This document shows positions 1-6,520 of a DNA stretch of 11,869 nucleotides, in pieces. The position numbers and the translations under genes are program-made. Under the pieces are notes generated by a model, which saw only the letters and a list, made by a program, of their open reading frames with translations, searched no databases and was not told the origin of the DNA. The stretch covers positions 92,918 to 104,786 of the forward strand of contig DDUQ01000091.1 in assembly GCA_002344885.1 (NCBI GenBank), given 5' to 3'. How positions within the stretch are numbered: position 1 is the stretch's first letter; every line of letters begins with the position of its first letter. The DNA comes from Comamonadaceae bacterium UBA2334. Lineage in GTDB: Bacteria; Pseudomonadota; Gammaproteobacteria; Burkholderiales; Burkholderiaceae_C.

Positions 1-120
1 GCTCCACGCTTCCTTCCCACACTCGGTCGCCCACGTGCAGTTGCGCTTCGCTTCGTTCGTTGTAATCAACTTACGGCGGGACTTGCACCCGCAAGAGTGC
101 GCCCATGCTGGGCGCACACA
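1..120. other. Non-coding, repeat-like edge sequence with two hairpins
   Basis: No gene can be supported here. A plus-strand frame is open from position 2 to a TGA at 152-154, but it is cut by the window edge and its roughly 50 residues resemble no protein I know. Two short stem-loops are visible: GCGGG (76-80) pairing with CCCGC (88-92), and a perfect 8-bp stem GTGCGCCC (97-104) with GGGCGCAC (110-117) around loop ATGCT. The segment resembles a dispersed sequence I remember from several proteobacterial genomes, with the same GGCGGGACT...CACCCGC and GCCCATGCTGGGC features, but I cannot name the element. It could instead be the 3' untranslated end of a gene to the left. Confidence 0.4.
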
Positions 121-149
121 AAAAAAGCCGACATCCCGTCGGCTTATTT
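121..149. terminator. Intrinsic-terminator-like hairpin
   Basis: A perfect 8-bp stem, AAGCCGAC (125-132) with GTCGGCTT (138-145), closes a 5-nt loop. It is preceded by a run of A residues beginning at 120 and followed by TTATTT. Read leftward the hairpin ends in an uninterrupted T run, the stronger configuration; read rightward the T tract is broken by one A. It most likely ends transcription from the gene left of the window, and may work in both directions. It insulates the lipase-porin promoter region from upstream transcription. Confidence 0.7.
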
Positions 150-205
150 CATGAAATTACACGTCCGTGAACAAGCTGTCCGCCATTTATCTGGTGTTTA
201 CCCTG

Positions 206-235
206 TAGGCACCTCCAACTCTGTCGCCCTATGAT
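206..235 (+). promoter_or_regulatory. Candidate sigma70 promoter for the lipase-porin pair
   Basis: TATGAT at 230-235 matches the -10 consensus at five of six bases. TAGGCA at 206-211 is a weaker -35 match (four of six) with an 18-bp spacer. Transcription would start near 242, leaving a leader of about 55 nt before the lipase ATG. The placement is inferred from pattern matching only. Confidence 0.4.
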
Positions 236-248
236 GGACATCAAAAAT

Positions 249-262
249 AGAACGATCGTTCT
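249..262. promoter_or_regulatory. Perfect palindrome, probable repressor operator
   Basis: AGAACGATCGTTCT is a perfect 14-bp palindrome lying just downstream of the predicted transcription start, where a bound dimer would block the promoter. The core AACGATCGTT has the symmetry and size usual for operators of TetR-family repressors, but the regulator is not encoded in this window. A different reading is that the RNA forms a 5-bp hairpin (AGAAC/GTTCT) followed by a T run, giving a weak attenuator. The operator reading is favoured because the symmetry is complete through the loop. Confidence 0.55.
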
Positions 263-296
263 TTTTTGATCTTTTCATCGACAACAGGAGTCAGGC

Positions 297-1721
297 ATGA
301 AGTTCTTCAAATTGGTGGCAACTGCAGCGGCGGCATCCGCCTTGTTGGCCGGATGCGGCGGCGGCGACAGCGTAAGCGACGGCCCCAGTTTCGATCTGTC
401 GGGTGCGCCCGGCAGCCTGATGGCCACGCCCACGACCTTGACGACCCTCACGCCACAGGCCTTCCAGGCGGCGGCTCCAGCCAGCCTGTTCCAGGTAGCC
501 GGGGTACCCAAATGTACCGTCACGTTCAACTATTTCCAGTACGGCACCGTCGGGGGGGCTGGCGAAAAAACCACTGCCTCAGGCGGCATCATGGTGCCGA
601 GCGGTACCGATGCGGCCTGCACGGGCGAGCGCCCGGTACTGCTGTACGCACACGGCACCACGATTGACAAGAACAAGAACATGGCCAGCCCGTCGGACAG
701 TGAAGCAGCTCTGATCGCTGCGATGTTTGCCGCCCAGGGCTACATCGTGGTGGCACCCAACTACGCCGGCTACGACTCGTCGACCCTGCCCTACCACCCG
801 TACCTGAACATGGACCAGCAGGCCAAGGACATGGTGGATGCGCTCACAGCCGCACGCAAAGGCTTTGCTGCAGTGGGTGCGAAAGCCAACGCCAAACTGT
901 TTGTTTCGGGCTACTCGCAGGGTGGTTTTGTTTCCATGGTGACCCAGCGGGCGCTCCAGTTGGCAGGCACACCCGTGACCGCAGCGGCACACCTGTCAGC
1001 CCCCGTCTCATTGAGCGCCTTTGGCGACGCGGTCTATGCTGGCAATGTCAACCTGGGTGCCACCATCTTTTCTCCACTGCTGATCACCAGCCTTCAGCGC
1101 ACCTACGGCAACATCTACGGCACACCTGCCGACATGTACGAGGCAGCCTACGTGCCTCACATCGAAACGCTGCTACCCAGCAAAACACCACAAAACGAGT
1201 TGTTTGCAACCGGTAAGCTTCCACCGACTGCCTTTTTCGCAGCGGACTCACTGCCCAAACCGGCAGGCTTTGAAACCTTCTTCGGCGCCGGCAACCTGAT
1301 CAAGACCAGCTACCGCAACGCCTACCTCGCTGACCTGGCCACCAACCCGACCACACCCAAGCACCCCTTGCGCATCGCCGCCAACAAAAATGACCCGCTC
1401 AAGCAGGACTGGACGCCAAACCGTCCCATGCTGATGTGTGGCGGCAATGCCGATCCAACCGTCTTCTATGCCTTGAACACCCTGGGCGCACAGGCTTACT
1501 TCACGTCCAAAGGCGTGCCCGCGCAAGCCGTCACGGTACTGGATGTGGACAGCGCGCCGAGTGGGGCAACAGACCCATTCGCCGCCGCAAAAGTGGGATT
1601 TGGTTTGGCCAAGACCGCTGCTGCCGCAGGTGGTGTCAGTGCCGTACTGCAGGCCTACCACGGCAGCCTGGTGCCGCCTTTCTGCAACGCAGCAGCCCGT
1701 GGTTACTTTGCCCAGTTCTGA
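297..1721 (+). CDS. Lipoprotein alpha/beta hydrolase, secretory-lipase-like
   Basis: A 474-residue probable esterase or lipase anchored in the envelope. The N-terminus is a lipoprotein signal: basic start, Ala/Leu core and lipobox LAGC with the lipidated Cys at residue 20, followed by a Gly-rich stretch. The hydrolase fold shows an HGTT loop near 119-122 (likely oxyanion hole), the nucleophile elbow GYSQG with Ser207, a probable acid Asp386 in GNADPTV, and a probable base His455 in AYHGS. Four later cysteines (73, 108, 381, 463) could form two disulfides, which fits an exported enzyme. The start is supported by AGGAG at 286-290, six bases before the ATG. The layout matches bacterial relatives of secretory lipases and S9-like hydrolases; the substrate cannot be read from the sequence. 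It is followed after 45 bp by a porin and is probably co-transcribed with it. Confidence 0.85.
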   Translation: MKFFKLVATAAAASALLAGCGGGDSVSDGPSFDLSGAPGSLMATPTTLTTLTPQAFQAAAPASLFQVAGVPKCTVTFNYFQYGTVGGAGEKTTASGGIMVPSGTDAACTGERPVLLYAHGTTIDKNKNMASPSDSEAALIAAMFAAQGYIVVAPNYAGYDSSTLPYHPYLNMDQQAKDMVDALTAARKGFAAVGAKANAKLFVSGYSQGGFVSMVTQRALQLAGTPVTAAAHLSAPVSLSAFGDAVYAGNVNLGATIFSPLLITSLQRTYGNIYGTPADMYEAAYVPHIETLLPSKTPQNELFATGKLPPTAFFAADSLPKPAGFETFFGAGNLIKTSYRNAYLADLATNPTTPKHPLRIAANKNDPLKQDWTPNRPMLMCGGNADPTVFYALNTLGAQAYFTSKGVPAQAVTVLDVDSAPSGATDPFAAAKVGFGLAKTAAAAGGVSAVLQAYHGSLVPPFCNAAARGYFAQF

Positions 1722-1753
1722 ACTGCCTGATTCCATCAGCCCCTTTTTTGTAT

Positions 1754-1757
1754 GGAG
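1754..1757 (+). promoter_or_regulatory. Ribosome binding site fixing the porin start
   Basis: GGAG lies nine bases before the ATG at 1767. An earlier in-frame ATG at 1752 overlaps this site and has no ribosome binding site of its own. Starting at 1767 gives a normal signal peptide beginning MKHTL, so 1767 is preferred. Confidence 0.75.
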
Positions 1758-1766
1758 CACTTCCGC

Positions 1767-2975
1767 ATGAAACACACCCTCATCGCAGCCGCTGCCTGCC
1801 TGGCTTGCACCGGCGCGTCGGCACAGGTCAGCCTGTACGGCCTGGCCGATATCCACCTGACCCACATTTCGGGCTATGCCCAAGGTGGTGTCACACGCCT
1901 CAACAGCGGCCACATGGACGGCTCCCGCTGGGGCCTCAAGGTCGAAGAAGACATGGGCGGCGGCTGGAAAGCCCTGGCCACCATGGAAGGCCGCGTCGAA
2001 CTGGAAAACGGCAGCCTGGGCAACCGACCCAACTCAGGCAACCAGCTGCCTGACCGCCTGACGGTGGGTTTGCCGCCATCGGTCGCCAATGCACTGACCA
2101 ACACCGCCATCGGCCCCACATTGGGTGTCAACACCACCAACAACCTTTTTGACCGCCAGGCCTGGGCAGGCCTGGTCACGCCTGTTGGCGGCATTCTGGC
2201 AGGACGCCAATACACCCCAGCGTTCGAGGCGCTGGCCACCTTCGACACCATGAACACCCAAAGCTCGCTGTCAGTCGGTCAGCTGGGCACGGTGCCGCCA
2301 ATAGTAGACATCCGCTACAACAGCACGGTGCAGTACCGCATCGTCCAGGGTCCATGGAATGCGGCGCTGATGTATGGCTTCCCCAGCGGCGCAGCCGGTG
2401 ACGACAGCCGCCTGATCGGTTTCAACACGCTCTACAAAACCGACAGCTTCAGTGCCGGCATTGCACACAACACCAAGAAAAACTCGGCTGGCCAGCAGTC
2501 ACTGAAGACCACCATCGTCGGTGCGTCGATGAACACCGGCAACTGGTTGGTATCTGGCCTCTATGGACGCATTGAAGAGCCCAACTCGTCCAGCGGCCCT
2601 GCGTTGAACGCAGGTCTGACTGCTGCAGGCGTGCCTGCTGTGATCATCGGCAACGTCCTCGACCGCCTGAAACAGGATGCCGACCTGCTGCATATCGGCT
2701 TGCGCTACACACTGGGCCGACCAGGACACCATGTGACGGTTGCTGTCAACCGCCTGAATGACAAACGTGCGGCCAACGCCGATGTCACCTCCTATGGCAT
2801 TGCGTACGCCTACCCCTTGTCAAAGCGCACCAGCGTCCACACCGTGCTGACGCGCTTCAACAACTCGGGCACTGGTCAGGTTGCACCCGGCGGCAACGGC
2901 TACCTCGGTGGCGTCACCGCACGGGCAGGTGCCGACGCCACCTCCGTGTCGGTCGGACTGCGCCACGTGTTCTGA
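1767..2975 (+). CDS. Gram-negative outer-membrane porin (Porin_4 / OmpC-like)
   Basis: A 402-residue trimeric-type general porin. A signal peptide of 19 residues ends in ASA, and the mature protein opens with QVSLYGLAD, the usual first strand of burkholderial porins. Other family signatures follow in order: SRWGLKVEEDMGGGWKA, then FDRQAWAGL leading to LAGRQYTPAFE, a late strand with YPLSKRTSVHTV, and the C-terminal strand ending VGLRHVF, whose terminal Phe is the signal read by the BAM assembly complex. The length is normal for the family. The gene follows the lipase-like lipoprotein by 45 bp with no terminator between them, so the two probably form an operon under the palindrome at 249-262. 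Substrate preference is unknown; a product released by the neighbouring hydrolase is a reasonable guess. Confidence 0.92.
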   Translation: MKHTLIAAAACLACTGASAQVSLYGLADIHLTHISGYAQGGVTRLNSGHMDGSRWGLKVEEDMGGGWKALATMEGRVELENGSLGNRPNSGNQLPDRLTVGLPPSVANALTNTAIGPTLGVNTTNNLFDRQAWAGLVTPVGGILAGRQYTPAFEALATFDTMNTQSSLSVGQLGTVPPIVDIRYNSTVQYRIVQGPWNAALMYGFPSGAAGDDSRLIGFNTLYKTDSFSAGIAHNTKKNSAGQQSLKTTIVGASMNTGNWLVSGLYGRIEEPNSSSGPALNAGLTAAGVPAVIIGNVLDRLKQDADLLHIGLRYTLGRPGHHVTVAVNRLNDKRAANADVTSYGIAYAYPLSKRTSVHTVLTRFNNSGTGQVAPGGNGYLGGVTARAGADATSVSVGLRHVF

Positions 2976-2990
2976 CGGCCGTTGACGGTG

Positions 2991-3017
2991 CCTTGAGGGC
3001 TGAATTAGCCCTCAGGG
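2991..3017. terminator. Hairpin between convergent genes
   Basis: An 11-bp stem (2991-3001 with 3007-3017, one U-G pair) closes the loop GAATT. It stands 15 bp after the porin stop and 38 bp beyond the stop of the minus-strand transporter gene. There is no T run on either side, so it is a weak or factor-assisted terminator, or an mRNA 3'-end stabiliser, serving one or both converging transcripts. Confidence 0.5.
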
Positions 3018-3055
3018 TGCCGAGCAAAGGACACGCCCAACAGCCTGTCGCTTGC

Positions 3056-3352
3056 TCACCTGTCTGGCGCAGCATCTGTGCCGATATCGGCGCCTTTGCC
3101 ACGGAACAACAGTTTCATGGCCAATATTCCGCTGGCCAGCGCCAGCGTCACGGCATTGGCAATGACCACCGGCCAGGCCTGCAACAACCAGCCGTAAGCC
3201 AGCCACAGGGCCACGCCCGCCGTGAAAACGCTGTACCTGCCCAGCGAAATGCCGCTCACGTCCTTGGTCTTGAACGTCAGCCAGGCTTGCGGCACAAAAC
3301 TGACGGTGGTCAGGGTGGCGGCCACAAAGCCAATGATCTCATTGGTGGTCAT
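3056..3352 (-). CDS. SemiSWEET family sugar transporter
   Basis: A 98-residue membrane protein with three predicted helices, the typical size of bacterial SemiSWEETs, which work as dimers and move sugars down their gradient across the inner membrane. Helix 1 (about 5-25) carries the PQ pair (residues 21-22) after VSF, the hinge motif of this family. Helix 2 (about 40-58) contains Trp50 and Tyr53. Helix 3 (about 61-83) contains Asn66; a conserved Trp and Asn line the substrate pocket in characterised members. The tail is short and polar. The ATG at 3352 lies 28 bp after the dacB stop with no clear Shine-Dalgarno sequence, so translation may depend on coupling to dacB. A longer reading of the same frame runs back into dacB and is not credible. 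The sugar is unknown. Confidence 0.85.
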   Translation of the reverse strand: MTTNEIIGFVAATLTTVSFVPQAWLTFKTKDVSGISLGRYSVFTAGVALWLAYGWLLQAWPVVIANAVTLALASGILAMKLLFRGKGADIGTDAAPDR

Positions 3353-3380
3353 GGGGTCATCATTCGTTGAACGCGCCGCC

Positions 3381-4877
3381 TCAGCGCGGCTGGTTGGCCA
3401 CCCATTCCAGCAGGGCATCCAATGCCGGCCTGCCCTGGGATGCCTGGGGGTGATTGATGATGCCCACCACTGCCCATTGCGTGCCACCCTGGCTCTGCAC
3501 ATAGCCGGCAATGGAGGCCACATCGCGCAGCGAACCTGTCTTGACGCGCGCATTTCCCAGAGCCGCTTTGAGCAAACCCCGTTCACCCATGCGAACAGCG
3601 GTGCCGTCAACGCCCGCAACGGGCAAGGACTGTTGCAAAACCGGACCTGCAACAGGGTGTGCCGCCGCATCGCGCAGCAACGCCATCAGGGCATCTGCCG
3701 TGATGCGTTCCTCACGCGAAAGGCCCGAACCGTTCTCGACAATCGGCGGTGGCACTGATGCCCCCAGGCGCTGTGGCCACCAACGTGACAGCCACGCACG
3801 CGACCGTTCGAATGTGCCCACGCCTGCCAAGGCCGGCGGCACACCGTGAACAGCCCCCCCTGGCGAACGCCCCAGGGTCAGGAACAACTGCTGCGCCATG
3901 ACGTTGTTGCTGAATTTGTTGATATCGGCCACCACATCGGCCAACGGCAGCGAGTGTGCCGTGTGCACAGATTGTGCGGTGGCCGGCACAGCACCCTTGC
4001 GAACCTGCCCTGTCAACAGTCCGCCGCCTGCGCGCCACATGCCTTCCAACGCCCGCTCGGCGAAGGTTGTCGGTTCGGCATAGGCCACCGGCCATTCCCG
4101 CGCACCGCAGGCAGCCGGGTATTTGCCTGCAAACCGGATGGCCGACGATTGATCGAACCGTGCCTGCAACGTGCTCCGCCAGTCGGCACAGGCCCCTTGC
4201 TGAAGGGGCGCGACCGTGTCCACGGTCACACCCGCCAGTGGCGGCTCGTGTGCGATGCGGACCACCTGAGCCGCCACATCCGGCGTGAACTTCAATATGA
4301 CGGATTTGAAATTGACCAGCAAGCCCTCTGGCGTCACGTTGTAGGGGCGAAGCCGTTCACCGTCAAACGCAGAAGGATCGACGGGTGGCAACTGGAACAC
4401 GCTGTGGTCGATCACGATGTCACCGTGAACGACGCTGATACCCGCTTCGCGCACCGCCTGCAAAGCCGCGTCGATGCGCTCCATCACGAACTTGGGGTCC
4501 CCCCCGCCCTTGACGTACAGGTTGCCTCGCAGCACACCTGCGCTGGGCACACTGTCGGCCAGAAACAGTGTGTGCCACACAAACTGCGGGCCCAGTGCAT
4601 CGAGTGCTGCATAGGTGGTGACGAGCTTCATGACCGATGCCGGGTTCACCGGCCAATCAGCCCCCACACGCAAGCGGGGCACTGCATCACGGGTAACAGG
4701 CGCCGCCACCATGGCAACCGCGTCAACCGGAATGCTGGCTTTTTTCAACGCCTGCCGGACCGTCTCAGGCAAACCCTGTGCAGCCACCGGCAACCAGCCC
4801 GTCAGCCACAGACACGCCACGCCCCAACACTGCCAAACTTTGAACCTGTTCACTGCAAACATCCTGCCCCGCTCCAT
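3381..4877 (-). CDS. dacB: D-alanyl-D-alanine carboxypeptidase/endopeptidase (PBP4, peptidase S13)
   Basis: A 498-residue periplasmic penicillin-binding protein that trims or cleaves peptidoglycan stem peptides and cross-links. All three active-site motifs of the family are present: SxxK at 81-84 (SVMK), SxN at 323-325 (SNN) and KTG at 446-448. ENGSGLSR near 381 is also typical of S13 enzymes, and the long insert between the first two motifs is characteristic of PBP4. An N-terminal signal peptide has a Trp/Leu-rich core and a likely cut after VAA (about residue 33). Two starts are possible. The ATG at 4877 has GGAG at 4885-4888 with 7-nt spacing; the ATG at 4862 has GGAG overlapping the first start with 9-nt spacing and gives a more usual signal peptide. 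The 5' leader contains the heptamer array at 4903-5014. A SemiSWEET gene follows closely. Confidence 0.93.
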   Translation of the reverse strand: MERGRMFAVNRFKVWQCWGVACLWLTGWLPVAAQGLPETVRQALKKASIPVDAVAMVAAPVTRDAVPRLRVGADWPVNPASVMKLVTTYAALDALGPQFVWHTLFLADSVPSAGVLRGNLYVKGGGDPKFVMERIDAALQAVREAGISVVHGDIVIDHSVFQLPPVDPSAFDGERLRPYNVTPEGLLVNFKSVILKFTPDVAAQVVRIAHEPPLAGVTVDTVAPLQQGACADWRSTLQARFDQSSAIRFAGKYPAACGAREWPVAYAEPTTFAERALEGMWRAGGGLLTGQVRKGAVPATAQSVHTAHSLPLADVVADINKFSNNVMAQQLFLTLGRSPGGAVHGVPPALAGVGTFERSRAWLSRWWPQRLGASVPPPIVENGSGLSREERITADALMALLRDAAAHPVAGPVLQQSLPVAGVDGTAVRMGERGLLKAALGNARVKTGSLRDVASIAGYVQSQGGTQWAVVGIINHPQASQGRPALDALLEWVANQPR

Positions 4878-4902
4878 CCACTTGCTCCGCCCACCAGCAA
4901 CG

Positions 4903-5014
4903 GCTACCTGCTACCTGCTACCTGCTACCTGCTACCTGCTACCTGCTACCTGCTACCTGCTACCTGCTACCTGCTACCTGCTACCTGCTACCTGCTACCT
5001 GCTACCTGCTACCT
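4903..5014. repeat. 16 perfect tandem copies of a 7-bp unit (GCTACCT)
   Basis: A 112-bp array of identical heptamers without a mismatch lies between the divergent dacB and tsaB genes. It begins 26 bp from the dacB start codon and ends 67 bp before the tsaB ATG. On the minus strand, the dacB sense direction, the unit is AGGTAGC. It has TAG in every frame, so dacB cannot be extended through it. On the plus strand it has no stops and would encode repeating ATCYLLP, but no start with a ribosome site leads into it. The remaining intergenic bases (4878-4902 and 5015-5081) show no clear sigma70 promoter. Perfect short tandem repeats of this kind usually change copy number by slipped-strand mispairing. 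Confidence 0.98.
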
Positions 5015-5081
5015 CGCCGGTCACGGCCGAGCCTAACGCAAACTGCGGTGTAATGTGCTCCCTCGCCCAAACCATCACCGC

Positions 5082-5975
5082 ATGTCAGTCGCTCTGCCGT
5101 TACCTGTCGAGCCCACCGCCACCACCCGGCTGGCCTTGCTGGCCATTGAAACCAGCACCCACCTGCTGTCGGTGGGCGTGCTGAGCCGGTCGCTACCGGC
5201 TAACTTGCTGTTGGCCCAGGGAGAAGGCGGTGCGCAGGCCTCGGCCAACCTGTTACCGACCATCACAGTGCTGCTGGCGCAAGCCGGCATGACGCTGGCG
5301 GATCTGGATGCCGTGGTGTACGGTTGTGGGCCTGGTGCATTCACGGGTTTGCGCACCGCCACGGCCGTCGTACAGGGCCTGGCCTATGGCACGCGGTCGG
5401 CCCACCACCCCGACGGCCTGCCCGTGCTGGGCGTTGACACCCTGCTGGCCACCGCTGAGGCGGCTCGCCATGCGCTGCAAACCCAGCAGGGCCTGCCCGA
5501 CGGGCCATTGATCATCACGGCCATGCTCGATGCGCGGATGGACGAACTGTATGCCGCAACCTGGCAGTTCGACGACCCGACCGCACCCCATGCCCATCAG
5601 GTGGCTGGCCCCTGGTTGTGCAAACCCGAAGCGCTGGCAGCTCAACTTCCCCCGCAGGCACTGAGCGGTTGGCTGGCGGGCAACGTTTTCGAGGTGTACG
5701 GCCAACGCCTGCCAGCCCTGGCTCCATTGGGCCTAACTGCGTCAGGCCAGCAGAGCGCCACACCGTCAGTGCGGCACATTGCGTGCTGGCCCGATGCGGC
5801 AGCCCTGCTGCGCCTGGCCCCCGGGCTGCTGACGGCAGGGCATGCCACTGCCGCTGCCGGTGCCCAGCCGGTCTATGTGCGTGACCAGGTGGCCAAGACC
5901 ACCGCCGAGCGCGCAGCGGAGCAGGCGGCTGCACATGGTGCCGCCCAGGCCGCCGTGACCGACCGCTCAGCATGA
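5082..5975 (+). CDS. tsaB: tRNA t6A biosynthesis protein TsaB (YeaZ)
   Basis: A 297-residue member of the ASKHA-fold family that pairs with TsaD, with TsaE and TsaC, to make the N6-threonylcarbamoyl group on A37 of ANN-decoding tRNAs. The family signatures are clear: LLAIETST near 19-26, YGCGPGAFTGLRTA at about 80-93, LDARMDELYAA at 149-159 and QPVYVRDQVAKTTAER near 262-277. The protein is longer than E. coli TsaB (231 residues). The excess is a short Pro-rich N-terminal extension of some 17 residues, loops in the middle and an Ala-rich tail. The ATG at 5082 is preferred; an in-frame GTG at 5055 is also possible. Neither has a convincing ribosome binding site. The stop overlaps the rimI start by four bases, so the two are translationally coupled. 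Confidence 0.93.
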   Translation: MSVALPLPVEPTATTRLALLAIETSTHLLSVGVLSRSLPANLLLAQGEGGAQASANLLPTITVLLAQAGMTLADLDAVVYGCGPGAFTGLRTATAVVQGLAYGTRSAHHPDGLPVLGVDTLLATAEAARHALQTQQGLPDGPLIITAMLDARMDELYAATWQFDDPTAPHAHQVAGPWLCKPEALAAQLPPQALSGWLAGNVFEVYGQRLPALAPLGLTASGQQSATPSVRHIACWPDAAALLRLAPGLLTAGHATAAAGAQPVYVRDQVAKTTAERAAEQAAAHGAAQAAVTDRSA

Positions 5976-6520
5976 CCACCGCGCCCTTGCCTGACGGTGG
6001 ACGAACCGTGCAGATCGAGCCCATGACCGAGGCCGACCTGCCCTGCGTGACAGCCACCGAGGAGCGCGCTTGTACGCACCCGTGGCAGCTGAACCACTTT
6101 CGCGATTCGCTCACCACAGGCTACCCGGCCTGCATGCTGACTTCACCGGTCGCCCCCACAGACCCCGACCACCCCCGCACAGCTGCCGGGCATACGTTGC
6201 TGGGGTACTGGGTGGCCATGCGGGGCGTGGACGAGATGCACCTGCTCAACATCGCCGTTGCACCCGAGCACCGCCGCCAAGGTTGGGCCCGTGCCATGAT
6301 GCAAGCCTTGGCGGCACAAACGCTGGCAGAAGGGTTTACCTGGCTGTGGCTGGAAGTGCGTGCCAGCAACGCACCCGCACAAGCCTTGTACACGCAACTG
6401 GGCTTCTTGCCCGTTGGCCTGCGCAAACAGTATTACCCCGCTGCAGCAGGACAACGCGAAGATGCCGTGGTGATGAGCCTGAACCTGCGCGCCAACCCCA
6501 TGCCTGCCCTCGCCACATGA
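5972..6520 (+). CDS. rimI: Ribosomal protein S18-alanine N-acetyltransferase RimI
   Basis: A 182-residue GNAT acetyltransferase predicted to acetylate the N-terminal alanine of ribosomal protein S18 with acetyl-CoA. The core begins with PMTEADLP near 17-24 and has HPW at 36-38. Motif A is LLNIAVAPEHRRQGWA at 91-106, where RRQGWA is the acetyl-CoA pyrophosphate loop. EVRASNAPAQALYTQLGF follows at 128-145, then VGLRKQYYP, which is characteristic of RimI; Glu128 and Tyr140 are likely catalytic positions by comparison with E. coli RimI. It is somewhat longer than the E. coli enzyme, with a loop around residues 59-75. Its ATG overlaps the tsaB stop (ATGA) and its own stop overlaps the next gene in the same way. 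The tsaB-rimI pairing is common and supports the name. Confidence 0.92.
   Translation: MTTAPLPDGGRTVQIEPMTEADLPCVTATEERACTHPWQLNHFRDSLTTGYPACMLTSPVAPTDPDHPRTAAGHTLLGYWVAMRGVDEMHLLNIAVAPEHRRQGWARAMMQALAAQTLAEGFTWLWLEVRASNAPAQALYTQLGFLPVGLRKQYYPAAAGQREDAVVMSLNLRANPMPALAT

Noticed and set aside
1248..1913. Long minus-strand open frame opposite the lipase and the start of the porin
   Set aside because: It crosses two well-supported genes, has no recognisable domain and no ribosome site; GC-rich coding DNA often leaves antisense frames open.
3353..3670. N-terminal extension of the SemiSWEET protein into dacB
   Set aside because: SemiSWEETs are about 85-100 residues with helix 1 at the very start; the upstream residues are a shifted frame of the dacB C-terminus including KTG-region DNA.
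4903..5014. CRISPR array
   Set aside because: The repeats are 7 bp with no spacers between them, so this is a simple tandem repeat.
3846..5036. Long plus-strand open frame antisense to dacB running through the heptamer array
   Set aside because: It lies opposite a gene with all three PBP active-site motifs, has His/Arg/Pro-rich composition typical of a shadow frame, and lacks a ribosome site. It stays open through the array only because the heptamer has no plus-strand stop.
6070..6516. N-terminal extension of the glycosylase through the rimI region
   Set aside because: The 149 extra residues are the shifted frame of rimI, which has full GNAT motifs. The ATG at 6517 overlapping the rimI stop matches the tsaB/rimI junction.
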